A stretch of 64,000 nt of DNA. It comes from Enoplolaimus lenunculus (Eukaryota > Nematoda > Enoplea > Enoplida > Thoracostomopsidae). A program made the translations under genes and the position numbers. This document shows positions 41,595-52,939 of the stretch, piece by piece. Where the stretch lies: NCBI GenBank assembly GCA_030248215.1, contig JASANG010002799.1, positions 1 through 64,000 of the forward strand, written 5' to 3'. Positions within the stretch are counted from its first letter, which is position 1, and every line of letters starts with the position of its first letter. The notes under the pieces were generated by a model. It had not been told where the DNA came from. It saw nothing but the letters and a program-made list of their open reading frames with translations, and did no database searches.

Positions 41595-43426
41595 ATTGAC
41601 ATTGATCGAGTATACTGAACCGTACCGATACCCATTAGCAAACATTGATTTGCTGAAAACCGGCGGATTTTACGGCGCTTAAACAGTTGCGGTGTTAAAA
41701 ATCGATAAAATTCACAATACAAACGGCTGTAGTTGTTGTTGTTGTTGCTGTTGCTGTTGTTGTTACGACTTTGGCGTGATTTCCTTGAACTTAACCGATT
41801 TCGGGCTATTTTTTCATTTTTATTAGTCAAAATACAATTTTGCTGCTCATTGTCCGGTGTTGAACTCATCCGTTGGCCATAATTACGTATCAGACGCCAT
41901 TTAATAGCTGTACCGTACCTTACCGCAGCGTACAGATTGCACAACTCATGCCAGCAAACTTGACGATACTGTGAACTAATAAAACAGTACAGTACAAAGT
42001 TAATTGCACAATTAATTAGCGATAAAAGTTCAAATAATTCGCCTAAATTATTGTAAAAATATTTTCTAAACTCTGGCTTCAGTACCGCGGTCATAATCAG
42101 GCAAAAGCCTTGCGGGCCTTGGGTGAGTAGAAATATAAACAATATTGACGCTAGTATGAGCGTAGTCCGATATGCAAAATTGCAGTCTCGTTTACCTGGC
42201 ACAGTTGGTGCTAATATTTGGGCTGAGACAGTTTTTGATACAGGAGTCACAGAGTCGGAACTCGGTTGACCCGGTTTATTAGGTTTCATTTGTCCGCTTC
42301 CTAAATCAACCATATTAATATTAGAATCCGGTCGAAACGATGCGTTTAAGCTTTTGTGAAAATTCGGCCGTTTTAAATATGGAAACGTTCCAATGGATCG
42401 TTTTGATCTCAATTCGTTCACAAATCGACATTTCGACAACGAGCCAATCGTTGTCGATTGGCATTTTGGAGACACATCGGCACCACCAAGTAACTCGAGT
42501 CTATGCCCTGAGTTGAGCGCTTGAGCTTGAGATCCGGCTCGATTGGTGGCAAATTGAATTTTAATTGAAGAACCATTCCCACATATTTTGGATTTGGTCT
42601 TTTCGACGCCGCTATGCGGACCGCGAAGTAACCGCCGGCGTCGCTCTTGTGAACTACACAACACCTGTATGAGTACTACCATAAACCCGGTAAGCAGTAT
42701 ACACGGTACCGTTTTACCCATGACCCCAGACAACCAATACGCAAGCCTGAGGGGTTGATTTTGCCAGCGTAAACTAAACTCAGACGCCCCTACAACCGGT
42801 ATCCGATCGACCCTGACGATGTTATAGTACATTTGACAGTATTGGCAAACATCTTTTGAACTGTAAACAATACCTTGACTAATATAATTTGGAACACAAA
42901 ATAGAACAACAAAACAAACAACTGTCACGATACAAAACCCGGCGTTTCGTTCATGATTTTTCGACTGATTTTGCGCTGTTTTTACAATATCACAGCGTAA
43001 GCCAGCAAGCGCTACTGTAAGCCATGTGCTGATCGAGTAGAGTGTAACGCTAATATTCGCATGAGCTAAATATATTGACGCTGACACGAGCGTTTGTCGA
43101 CAAATCACCCTCGAGTCCATGCCTGGGTTGAGTAAGCTAATAACTAAAAAATCAACCATTAGCAAAATATCACACACTGCAATTGCAGTCAAAAACATAC
43201 TAGTAACGTTATGCAATTCTTTTCGGCGTAACACAACAATATTTAACGCGTTCAGTGTTATTCCTATGATACAAACACAAGCGCATATATAATAATGATA
43301 CGGGCGATAAGCGGTTGCAAAAATAATTGCGTGAGCATATAACATTGGCAGTTGAGTTGAATCTGGTTCAGATTCAAGTTGAACTGTAGCGTTGGGTTCA
43401 ACGGATACTGACGAATTAGGTAACAT
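41591..43426 (-). CDS. Rhodopsin-family GPCR, DMSR/FMRFamide-like peptide receptor type, single exon
   Basis: 611 codons, no intron. An N-terminus with sequons (NSSV, NATV) precedes seven hydrophobic segments at about 43-65, 76-99, 118-146, 165-186, 228-258, 424-452 and 463-490. Family marks: TM1 NALNIVVL; TM2 AVCDILLMVDFL; Cys pair (VICRQ and DVCQYC); TM5 KTVPCILLTGFMVVLI; TM6 LLTQGPQGFCLIM (compare LLTEFPQG in DMSR receptors); TM7 NCAINFVLYCFISSQYRQ in place of NPxxY. DRY is replaced by LRC in GLRCDIV, and intracellular loop 3 is unusually long (about 165 residues). The C-terminus has an Asn-rich run. Family members bind FMRFamide-like or myosuppressin peptides through G proteins; ligand unknown. 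The stop TAA lies in the TTAA end of a piggyBac-like MITE. Confidence 0.93.
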   Translation of the reverse strand: MLPNSSVSVEPNATVQLESEPDSTQLPMLYAHAIIFATAYRPYHYYICACVCIIGITLNALNIVVLRRKELHNVTSMFLTAIAVCDILLMVDFLVISLLNPGMDSRVICRQTLVSASIYLAHANISVTLYSISTWLTVALAGLRCDIVKTAQNQSKNHERNAGFCIVTVVCFVVLFCVPNYISQGIVYSSKDVCQYCQMYYNIVRVDRIPVVGASEFSLRWQNQPLRLAYWLSGVMGKTVPCILLTGFMVVLIQVLCSSQERRRRLLRGPHSGVEKTKSKICGNGSSIKIQFATNRAGSQAQALNSGHRLELLGGADVSPKCQSTTIGSLSKCRFVNELRSKRSIGTFPYLKRPNFHKSLNASFRPDSNINMVDLGSGQMKPNKPGQPSSDSVTPVSKTVSAQILAPTVPGKRDCNFAYRTTLILASILFIFLLTQGPQGFCLIMTAVLKPEFRKYFYNNLGELFELLSLINCAINFVLYCFISSQYRQVCWHELCNLYAAVRYGTAIKWRLIRNYGQRMSSTPDNEQQNCILTNKNEKIARNRLSSRKSRQSRNNNSNSNNNNNYSRLYCEFYRFLTPQLFKRRKIRRFSANQCLLMGIGTVQYTRSMSI

Positions 43427-43568
43427 GACGTGTCAAGTATTGTTTGGTTCAAGAAAAGGTTTTTTGTTTTATATTCAAATAACAATTTTTTTTAAATTTA
43501 AATTATTCAGCTAAAATTACAATAAACTGCAAATACGTGATAAAATTATAATACTTCATTGTGCGCTG

Positions 43569-43750
43569 GACCAATGTTACTTTTAGGGGCGTAACAATAG
43601 ATTAAGCGAATTCCTAAGCCCAAGCCTAAGCCTACGCGTTGCAAAAATGAGTTCGTAAGCCTAAGCCTAAGCAAACAAATGTAATCTAGAAATTAAACTT
43701 ACTATTTTACAGACCCACCAGAAACGTGGATTCCCCTAACATTTTATACG
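43569..43750 (-). mobile_element. TTAGGC MITE, subfamily B, upstream of the GPCR
   Basis: gaccaatgttacttttagg, gcctaagcctacgcg, cagacccaccagaaacgtgg. About 140 bp upstream of the GPCR start, hence in or near its promoter. Confidence 0.8.
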
Positions 43751-43980
43751 GATGGGCTTGTATGCGGGAACTGGTTAAACCAACGAATACCTGGCTATAC
43801 CAGGACGAAAATTTTGTGGATACGCAATAAGTCGATTAGGTTAACATACAATGTAGGATTGTCCAATATATGCATGCATATGACGGCAAACTGTTTATTT
43901 ACGTATTGTCGCTGATAAAAGTATTTAAATACAAGTAAAGTACGAGGCGACTCTTTTGGAAATTTTTTTCATTTCCCACC

Positions 43981-44090
43981 TAGAAAATGTTAAACTTTGC
44001 TTGTAAGTCATTGAAAACCTTTGTATGCCCTCTTGAAAAGCTTTTTAGCTCCCCCACGCAAGGTGAATTGGCTACGGGCTTTAGACTGAG
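43981..44090. mobile_element. GTAGCCA-family element, partial
   Basis: tttgcttgtaagtcattg, tgtatgccctcttgaaaag, ggctacgggctt. Confidence 0.6.
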
Positions 44091-44179
44091 GTGCAGTGGT
44101 ACAGTGTTCGCTTTAATATCTGAGGGTGTCATCACTTCAAATCAACCGTGTGCATTCTTGGTATTCTGCTGTTTTATTC

Positions 44180-44308
44180 ATGCAACTTCCACAATAACAT
44201 GCGTACACCAAGTGACGTTTGCAGCGGTAGTGTCATGGACACTGAAGCATTTTTGGCTTACAACCTCAAAAGTCACCTGGTGTACGCATGGCATTGTGGA
44301 AGTTGCAT
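44180..44308. other. 37-bp-arm hairpin
   Basis: 44180-44216 and 44272-44308 are inverted repeats with 34 of 37 positions paired (atgcaacttccacaat at the outer end), loop 55 nt. Could be a small foldback element or a small-RNA precursor. Confidence 0.7.
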
Positions 44309-44425
44309 CAGTTGGTTTCAAGCGCCGATCGGTCGTAGCGGCACTTACGTCTTTTCCAGCAGAGCGAACGTTGTCGTTAAACGACCATCATAAACGAGTA
44401 TTCGACATTTGTTTGCAGTTGTTTA

Positions 44426-44582
44426 AGTACCACACTTTATGGTATATAGAGCCATTGTAGCCAAAAGTTGGTATGGCTGCGTAGCTCAGTGGTTAGAGTA
44501 GCGGATGCGGAATCCGTACGTTTTGGGTTCGAGCCCCCACTGCAACCGTAGTAAAATGTTCATGAATGTTCTATATGATACT
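44426..44582. mobile_element. tRNA-bearing inverted-repeat element (copy 2)
   Basis: agtacc...ggtatatagagccattgt at left and ttctatatgatact at right. The centre gcgtagctcagtggttagag has a perfect A box and gggttcgagcccc a B box. Acceptor and T stems are imperfect and position 33 is not T, so it is probably not a functional tRNA. Confidence 0.78.
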
Positions 44583-44964
44583 CGTTCAGTTTCAGTTATT
44601 TCAAATAACAGCTTATAAGTGTGCCAATTTTAAGATGCTTTGATATGAAATGAAAAGGTTGAAACAATCTAAACAACAATCGTAGTCAAAAGCCGATTAC
44701 AAATAGAGGTTTGACACTCTATAATTTTCGTACTCAAAGCGGATTATGAAATTTTGTACCGGGTTTTTGTGGATCCGGATATGAATTAATCAGCTTACGA
44801 CACTCTACATGCTGTCATAAACAAAATATTTTAAAAAAGTTACGGTTAACAGATCTAATATTACAACTATTAATATGATAGTCTCATAGGCGAAAACTAA
44901 TAACTAAACCGGTATTGGTTGATCCGGGTATTAACCAATGATCGATTATTATTCAATGGCCAGC

Positions 44965-45135
44965 CGTGGAACCAGGCTCGTAGCTAGCCAACCTTGCTAG
45001 GGGGCTATTACTTTTTCAGGAGGGGCATTTAAAGGTTTTCAGTGACTTTACAAGTAAGGTTGAAAATCTTCTAGGGGGGATTTTTCCAGGGAGCGAGTTC
45101 CCCTGCCCCCGCGTTGGCTACGGGCCCTCGTGGAG
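44965..45135. mobile_element. GTAGCCA-family element
   Basis: ggctcgtagctagccaacc at left and gcgttggctacgggccc at right, inverted. Interior gtgactttacaagtaagg, gaaaatcttctaggggg. Confidence 0.75.
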
Positions 45136-45225
45136 CCAGAACTCTGGTAAATCGGGTATTTTGACGTATATATAATAGATTTAGACGTCAGAAACTATAA
45201 CAGACAGCTGATTTTGTTATAAATC

Positions 45226-45645
45226 GAGTCTACGACAATTCGACGCCCGACAACTTGCCGTCAAACCATATTCTTAAGCTTGTGAACCAATCTAAGCATA
45301 ATACTAAGCGTAATCGTAAGCCTAAGCCTAAGCCTAAATATAGCGATGAGTAAACGGGCCCACGTAAAGAACAGGGGCGCAACTTTTTTCTGTGGGACTG
45401 CAATAGAGTAAGCTTAAGGTTTAGGCTAATTGTTTTGCCTGGCTTAGGCTCAGGCTTAGGCGTAAGCTTCGGAATATGCTCATTCTTACGCTTAGGCTTG
45501 GGCTTAGGCTTAGGCTTAGGAATATGCTTATAATAGTGTTCCGCCCCTGTTCTTTATATTGGCCAGTAAACGCAACGTCGAGTCGATGGAATTTCGAATT
45601 GAAATGAGTCGGTCGGCGAGTTGTCAGGCGACCAATCGTTGTTAT
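45226..45645. mobile_element. gacaacttgccg-family element split by a TTAGGC MITE
   Basis: Left acgacaattcgacgcccgac and right ggcgagttgtcaggcgacca are inverted; the TTAGGC MITE at 45357-45564 lies between them. Confidence 0.7.
45357..45564 (+). mobile_element. hAT-like TTAGGC MITE with perfect 8-bp target duplication
   Basis: GGCCCACGTAAAG to CTTTATATTGGCC, flanked by agtaaacg at 45349-45356 and 45565-45572. Core with ggcttaggcttaggctta. Confidence 0.96.
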
Positions 45646-47965
45646 TTTCTACCCGAGCTACGAAAAGACGGAAAAGACTGCAACAGGCTCAAAAACACTC
45701 AAGCAAAGTTCAATTCAACTTTTTCTATCCTTTTGATGTACCTGCGCTCTCCCTTCAGAGTAGATCTAAAATTTGAAACCACAAAATTTCACGTCCATGA
45801 AATACTACACCCAGGGGTCATAAACTTGGACCTTCCCAAGGAAAGTACTCCGCTACGGCTGTAAGAAAATCCAAAATGGTGGTTATCCAACTCCACACGC
45901 TAAAATTTCGCGTCTCTCAAGGTTTCCCCAGAAACTTTCCAATTCAGCGGAGTCCCGGATCCAGTTGTATCCTTACAATCAATTATAATTCGAATTTTGA
46001 TTTTCCTTATCTGAACTAAAATTATAACTAAAAATTGTTAAAATTTCGTTTCGTAATATTTTTAGCTGCGTCAGTAATTTCTTTGTATTAATTTTGAAGT
46101 CTTAAATTTAGCAAACAACGCATGTCACAAATGCTGTCAAATATTGTAATTTTAAAATTAAATAAGCAACTTTGATTTGATATTTTTTCCGCTAAAATTC
46201 ACCTGGGTTTCTTGCCCACAAAACATTTCTGAATCCGTTCGCGGAAAAAATATCAAGTTTGCTTGAAGGTGCGCCCTAATTGCACGAAATGAAAAATGTA
46301 TGCCGATTAGAATTATTAAAGCTCTTGAGAACCTCTGAAACGTAACATAAGACGCGTGTGACACGTATAACTTGTCCAGATATTCGACGTAATTTCCCTT
46401 AAGACAAATTGAAATCGTTGATGACGTTTCTGGTCGGCACATTTTTAAACATTACCTACACTACCGAATCCATAGGGGAGCGAAAGCGTACGCCCTACCC
46501 CCCTGTGACATTTTTTGCGACAAACCGAAAACGTATTTCACTACCTTACACAATTTTCTCTCCTCAGAAAAATTTTTGGCCGACAAAATGAACGTTCCTG
46601 CCTACCTTGTCATTTTTCGCTGCTTTGGTACATTTATTGCATACAGTAAAACAAAGTGTGTTTCATCCATTAGCCAGCGCGATCCGTGTCAGAAATTTCG
46701 ATGCCCGCCTCTGATAAGCGGTTGAAATGGCTTTTTAGTGAGATGCTTTATTTTTCAAAAAATATATCCTGTAAATTTTTTCGCAATTTCAAAATTCTAT
46801 AAAAGTTGACAAAATTTTGAACTGTTGAAGCAAAAAACTGTTTTAATCGTTCCCGATATTACATCTTGATCAGAATCGGTTGGCCCTTAAATCGTAATAG
46901 AGAATTGTGTTCAAAAATACAAACCACTTTCCGTGTCTTTTAAAAACGTTTATATTGAAACTAAAATAGCGTTTCCACAAATACCGCGGTGCTATACTTA
47001 ATATTGTTTTGCGCTTACAAGTTTAAGCATTCTAGTAGCGGTTTCGCTTACCGAAAAAAACGTTGCAAAAAATATTTCACTACAACAGATTTACCCGTCA
47101 TACGAAGCCAGTTAAACCAAAATAATAAGAAAATAATGTTTAAAATTTAGTTTAATTATAAACGCACTGTTTTGTATCCTATCTGCTGTCAATTAGCGAT
47201 AATTTTCAATATTAAAGCGTTAGGGCGGACGCAACAAATTCAACAGAGAACGTTGAATAGCAATTTTATTAAAATTAAAAATTGAAATAAAATAAACTGT
47301 AAAATAAAAGTTATTCGGTAAACATTCTAAAATTCTAAGAATGATTTTGACCACTTTTGTTGAGCGCGGTTGAATAAATTTTAATTTTAATGACGTCATG
47401 TTTAGTTGAGTTTACAAAAATTAATTAATGACACAAAAGCAAATGCTCAAAGTAGGACTTTTGTGCTTTTATAAAATGTTAACCTTTAATTACTGTAGTA
47501 ATTGCCAGCAGCTTGCTGATGCGCGAAAATCTGCGAAATATGATTTTATTTTTCCAAAAAAATAATTTGTGACAGAAGACACTTAACAAAGATTTATTTC
47601 AGTAAATATCTCAAAACATTAATTTATGATAAGTATTAATCTCTAAATCGCTAAGAGTCATTCAATTAATAACAAGTCGACTTGAATGTAATGTTTATTG
47701 AAAAGTTATTGCAGATTAATGATGCTTATAGCATTATTTTTTGTCTTTTAGTTTTAAGAAATTCGTATCGATTTTGTTTTAAGAATTTAAGCTGAAGTAA
47801 ATTTTAAGCATTGGAAAAATATGTAATTTTTTGAAAAATAGCGAGGTGTAACCTTTAAAATTTAGATGTTTTCAGGCTAAATTTTGTGATTTCAATCCAG
47901 TCTAAAATGACATTAAATGTTAAGGATAACAATACAGCGAATTTGCTCAACTTCGATTGTATTTA
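45646..47965. other. Intergenic, no gene recognised
   Basis: AT-rich. A small dispersed-repeat piece at 46668-46722 (cagcgcgatccgtgtcagaa). Otherwise nothing supported on either strand. Confidence 0.5.
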
Positions 47966-48077
47966 ACCCTTAATGACGAACGCATCGGACGGCGATGGAC
48001 GGCGCTGGACAGGACTCACGGTGACGGATAGCGCCGTACGGGCGACGGGCGGTGGAGTCGAATGTCATCAAAAATAG
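47966..48077. mobile_element. GCCGTCCG-type MITE (copy 4)
   Basis: cccttaatgacgaacgc at left, atgtcatcaaaaatagggtt at right; interior ggacggcgatggacggcgct. Confidence 0.65.
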
Positions 48078-49043
48078 GGTTAGCATTTATTGTTTTCTAT
48101 CTTTATAGCGAAAAATTGTAAAATTTCGTTCAAGTTTAAGTTGTATCACTTTTGCAGTGGATCGAAAATACAAACAGACAGCGACGAATAATTAATTTCT
48201 GTTAATTGAACCTATTTCAAGCCATGGGCGTAACCACGATTTCGGACGAGGGGTTGCGTTCAATTAAAATATCGAACCGGGGGGGTGGGATGGTTTCTTG
48301 TGTTGCAAACTGATACCATGTCTAAGAACACTAGAACAAAAATCGACAAAACGAGCCACTCCTCATGCTGTCACCATAATCCGGTTCCGGCAATCAAAAC
48401 AATATTAATTAAATTGAAAGCTTTCATATTTAATTTGTTTTTATTTCTGGCAATTTTTCATTGCTAAAGTAAAAATATATAAATTACTAAAATAGATGCA
48501 ACAGATAATTCTTAAAGTTTGAATCGCGAAAAAAATGTTCAAAATAAACCTATAATATTTGGCGTTTACAACGGTACAAAGATTTCTTAAATGTGCCTCA
48601 TTTCCCTTGACAATATTTTCAAATTTGATTTCTATTTTATATAAAACATTACTGTTAATCTTAAAATGATGTTAAGTATTTGAGTAATAAATTGGCCCAA
48701 AGTTTGCAAATGTTACAATTTGCCAAATCTGTCTGTAACCTTAGGTGAAACATTGCTAAATAATTCACAAATTATGAAACAAATATAGTATATTTTTAAC
48801 CCTATCGCTAATAGTAAATATTTTTGCGTTTACTAGATTTACATTTATCTGTAAGCTAAAAAATATTTGTCCATGTATACAGGCTAAAGGCAAGTTATAT
48901 ATCTGTTTGGTTTCTGTATTCAATCTGGTAAAAATAATATTGTCAACAGCGACGTTGACCCTATCTAAAAATTAAACTTCAAACCACATCCGTCTAATTA
49001 AATGACAGCTATATACATTTGAATGAAATATCATTACCATTTG

Positions 49044-49237
49044 GGCCCAATGTTACTTTAAGGTGCGTCCAGGTTTGTGCTGGGTCTATAAAAGAGTAGG
49101 TTTAGATTCTAGATTACAATTTTTTTGCTTAGGCTTAGCCTTAGCCTTAGGAACTCTTTTGTTGCAACTCTTAGGTTTAGGCTTAGGCTTAGAAATATGC
49201 TTAATCTAGTGTTACGCCCCTTAAAGTAACATTGGCC
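49044..49237 (+). mobile_element. hAT-like TTAGGC MITE, subfamily B
   Basis: GGCCCAATGTTACTTTAAG to CTTAAAGTAACATTGGCC; flanks accatttg and aacttttg (6/8). Confidence 0.92.
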
Positions 49238-49339
49238 AACTTTTGTATACGAGTTTTAAGTTTGATGTTATAATCTAGAACAAATTGATTTATATACTTT
49301 AAAGAATTAAATACAACAACACCCAATATAAAACCTGTA

Positions 49340-49490
49340 GCCAGCTTACATTGCTAGATACGGCTAAAAAATTTTCAGGAGCGGCATTCAAGGGTTTTCG
49401 GTAGAATTACAAGCAATGTTAAAAAAAATTTCTAGGCAGGGGCAAAATTTTTTCTGGGGAGTTTGAACCTTAGTTGTCACCCTCTGAGTA
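49340..49490. mobile_element. GTAGCCA-family element, partial
   Basis: cctgtagccagcttacattg, aagggttttcggtagaatta, aaaattttttctggggag. Confidence 0.65.
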
Positions 49491-49944
49491 GAGGTCGGAC
49501 CAGTACACTACCATGTATTCGACTTTAATGTTGACACGAATACCAGTGGGCGGATAATGTACCATGTTCTGTGTCTCTATTTAATTTCGAATAATACCTC
49601 TCAATTAGGAAGGAATTACAAAATGAAAATTCAAAATAAATCTTACAGAGTTTGACTTTGGAATAACAAATTTTTTGCGACAAACGTTGCCAAATGCCTG
49701 TTTTTATGCCAAAATTTGAAATTCTTTTCAGTCTACAAATATATTTATATTATTAAAACTGGAGCGTTCCACATACGCATTTTGAGCTGGTTGAAATTTT
49801 TTATGCAAACCAAACAAAATTAATACTGTGACCAAAATAAGGCGGCTCGCTTTTTTGGCTAATTTGTTTAGAAATTGGATGGGCACTAATCAGCTATTTT
49901 GCTTTTTAGCACAAAATTTTTTCATAATTGTTGGCTGATGACAT

Positions 49945-50145
49945 ATAGCCAGGCCGGTAACCAGCTCACTTTGCTAGGGGGCCCAAGAAATTTTTCGGTT
50001 GGGCCTACAAGGGTTTTCGTTGACTTACAAACAAGGTTGACAATTTTCTGTTGAGGCAAAATTCTTCCACGGGTGTTGAGCGTCTCTTGTTTTCTAGGGG
50101 GCAAAATTTTTCCTGGGGGGCTGGGCTTCCCTCTTCTTGGGTACT
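49945..50145. mobile_element. GTAGCCA-family element
   Basis: ggtaaccagctcactttgct, gggcctacaagggttttcg, tttttcctggggggctggg. Confidence 0.7.
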
Positions 50146-50200
50146 GTTTTGTTAATATCTCTGTTTATTCATAAAAACAAAAGGAAACCAGTGGAAAAAA

Positions 50201-50471
50201 TTAACCCTTTCTCACAGGAATATTTTCTATTTTCCCTAATACCTACTTTTATGCTAGGATTCGAACTCCAGTGACTGGAGTGGGAGGCGTATACCATCAC
50301 CACTCAGCTATAGGAGCTTGACGCTCGAGCCCGAGGGGGCTCTCACGTCTTGTGGTGATTTAGTACAATGTATACGTGTTGCAATTGTTAAACACGGTGC
50401 GATATATATTATATAACATATATACACTGCGCTGAGTTGCCTACAGGCAACTCAATGTGAGAAGGGGTTAA
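50201..50471 (-). mobile_element. piggyBac-like MITE with tRNA-like core (copy 2)
   Basis: 271 bp, the same length as copy 1 and in opposite orientation. Ends TTAACCCTTTCTCACA and TGTGAGAAGGGGTTAA. On the minus strand: tatagctgagtggtgatgg (A box) and gagttcgaatcct (B box). Confidence 0.93.
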
Positions 50472-50819
50472 AATAAGTGCCAACAAACCGTCTTAGCATT
50501 TTCACAGGTTCTCAATATATGTAAATAATCATCAGTCACCTGCCATAAAGCATATTTCAATAGTACTGAGTAAACTTGAGTAACATAAAACCAGCTTAAT
50601 GAAACTGGTGAAATTGCATTCTGAATGAATAAATAATGACAACGCTATTCTATAAGAATATTTTCAATTTCAGTATCTGAAATCAAACACTACGCATTGT
50701 AGATGATTTCGAGTTATAAAAATCTTGAGTATTAGTTGCTCATAGTATACTCTACGCAAGATAAATGTTAACTGTGACCGCGTCAATTATTAATCTTAAC
50801 CTTATGAGAAATAGCCGAG

Positions 50820-50985
50820 TCCGTAGCCAAGGCGAGACCAAAGGGGGCTGAGTCCATCTGAAAAAATTTTGCCCTCCCCCTAGAAAATTTTCAACTTGCT
50901 TGTAAATCATTGGAACCTTTGAATGCCCCTCCTGCAAAATTTGTAGCCCCTCCTAGCAAAGGGAGCTGGCTACGAGCTTGGAAAG
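50820..50985. mobile_element. GTAGCCA-family element
   Basis: gtccgtagccaaggcgagac at left, gagctggctacgagcttgg at right; inside acttgcttgtaaatcattgg. Confidence 0.75.
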
Positions 50986-50987
50986 GG

Positions 50988-51332
50988 CTACGCCAATGTT
51001 ACTCTGAAAGCCATCCCGCTGTTTCCAAGAACAACAAAGTTGAACGAGTAAGTAGGGTCACTCCTTCTGAGTGCTCACATTTTGCAGAAAGACGGCGGAG
51101 CGGGGGCAGGAGCATATCCGGGACGGCAGGAAAGCCATTGCACAAAGATACAAAACGGGTTATGCAGTATGACTCCTGAAGCCTCCCTGACTGTGCTCCT
51201 GTTTTTTGCAAATAAGAAAACAAGCAAGCAGGAGTGGTTTGACCGCTGGTTTGCCTGCGATGCACTCCTGCTTGTTGTTTAATCCTGCGACAGCGGGACT
51301 ATGCGGGACGGCCTTTAGCGTAACATGGCCTA
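50988..51332. mobile_element. Inverted-repeat MITE with acgccaatgttac ends
   Basis: Left ctacgccaatgttactctga and right ttagcgtaacatggcct are inverted, with catcccgc/gcgggacgg just inside. Relatively GC-rich; an internal inverted motif (caagcaggagtg, cactcctgcttg). Confidence 0.75.
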
Positions 51333-51929
51333 AAATCTATATCTAGGCTCACGTATCCAGTCAATTTAATGCGAATACGCGGTAATCATTAATGTTATTC
51401 CCAAGCGCCTAATCACTCGCCAGGATAACGTCATAGCAATATTTAGAGTGAGTGCACCAGCGAAGAACAATCGTCAGCGAACAAATTCGTGTGTTTTTAA
51501 ACTAAAATAATAGTACCAGAATTCTCATTAAGTATTAAAATTAAAATTTCTGTTACCGGACAAACATAAAAAAAATTAATATTAAGCAAATGAAACCAAT
51601 GGTAACATTAAACAGAGACACAAAAATAGAAAATAAGATATCATTTAGGTTTAGCTGAAAATTTTTGAAACCTGTGAACAAAAAGCACTTGTACCACGGC
51701 TCGTAAATTTAACAGCCATGCTACAACCACTTTACCTTTAGTGCGTAACTGTTCGGCGCACTTGAGGCACGGGTAACGAACACCCCAGCGTGCATTGTCC
51801 GTTTGATGCACGGTTCCAGGGTACCTTGATAGGGTGGTATTAATGTTATCGTGTACAACAAAAAAATACTCCCAAAAGCCGGATTTATACGCTTTACTAA
51901 ATTAAGTACAAACTCAACCAGTAACCAGG

Positions 51930-52005
51930 TCAGTAGCCAGCTCACCTTTCTACGGTCGTCTAAACAGTTTTCAGGAGAAGCATACAAGGGTTTTCGATGA
52001 CTTTA
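51930..52005. mobile_element. GTAGCCA-family fragment
   Basis: cagtagccagctcacctttc, tacaagggttttcgatgact. Confidence 0.6.
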
Positions 52006-52299
52006 CAACTTGTAATTTAAAGATTTTGGTTAAATACGCAACGGAAAGTTTTCAATAATTGTTCGGCGTTGGTTGCTGTTCCTTTCGCGAGTCTGACTGG
52101 CGAACAGTCGAAAATATAATCACAACGTTGCGCAATAATGTTGGATCCTAAATCCAAAGTGAACCCAACCTTAAACTGAACTATAAGTATACTTTATCCG
52201 GAGCATCGAAATTTTCAACATTTTGCCGTAAAAGCCGCTAAACGACGCAAATTTTAGGCGTTACAGTAGAAACAGTCATCCCACGCTAGATGCGGATGG

Positions 52300-52445
52300 G
52301 CCACCTGCCTAAGGGGGCCACTGGGAGCTTAGCTCCTTAAAACATTTTCAACCTTGCTTGTAAGTCATTTAAAACCCTTGTATGCGCCTTCTGAAAAATG
52401 TTTCGCACTTCACCTCTAGCAAGTTGACCTAGCTACTGGCCTGGA
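52300..52445. mobile_element. GTAGCCA-family element, partial
   Basis: ttcaaccttgcttgtaagtc, cttgtatgcgccttctg, agctactggcctgg. Confidence 0.6.
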
Positions 52446-52939
52446 TACAAAACAGGAATGGCATACCATGGATGAAACATTCAATAGATAGAAACACAAT
52501 ACTACAATGCTTATTGCCGAAAGCTAATCATATTTCAGAGGCTGTTTGTTTCTAGCAATAGTGACAACGACGTTCTATAGTCGCGTAGCAATAGATTTAG
52601 ATAGAAATTGGGCAGATATCGAAAAAACCTAAAAGATATTTGGGTTTCAAATCAAATTGGTAAAATTATTAAAAACGTTTTAATGATACATTTTGTATTT
52701 CTACCAAAAAACAAATTTGAATCCTGACGGGTGTGGTCATGCACCCCCGTGTAGACAGGACCTCGATATATACATTATACCCTTTATACGCTATGTAGAC
52801 CTGAACCTGATGGTGTTTACGGTTATATGACACTTCCATCTGGTAACGACACGTGTTGTCAAATAATTTGGCCATTTTGAAAATTGCTTCAGTGTGTTCG
52901 AAGCATAAAAATGGTTTCTTTTTGTTATAGGGCCAGTTA

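Noticed and set aside
43987-44460. 157-codon plus-strand frame
   Set aside because: Runs through an element fragment, a hairpin and a tRNA-bearing element; a chance open frame.
45559-45864. 101-codon frame starting in a MITE
   Set aside because: Begins inside the TTAGGC MITE and crosses another element's end; no conserved features.
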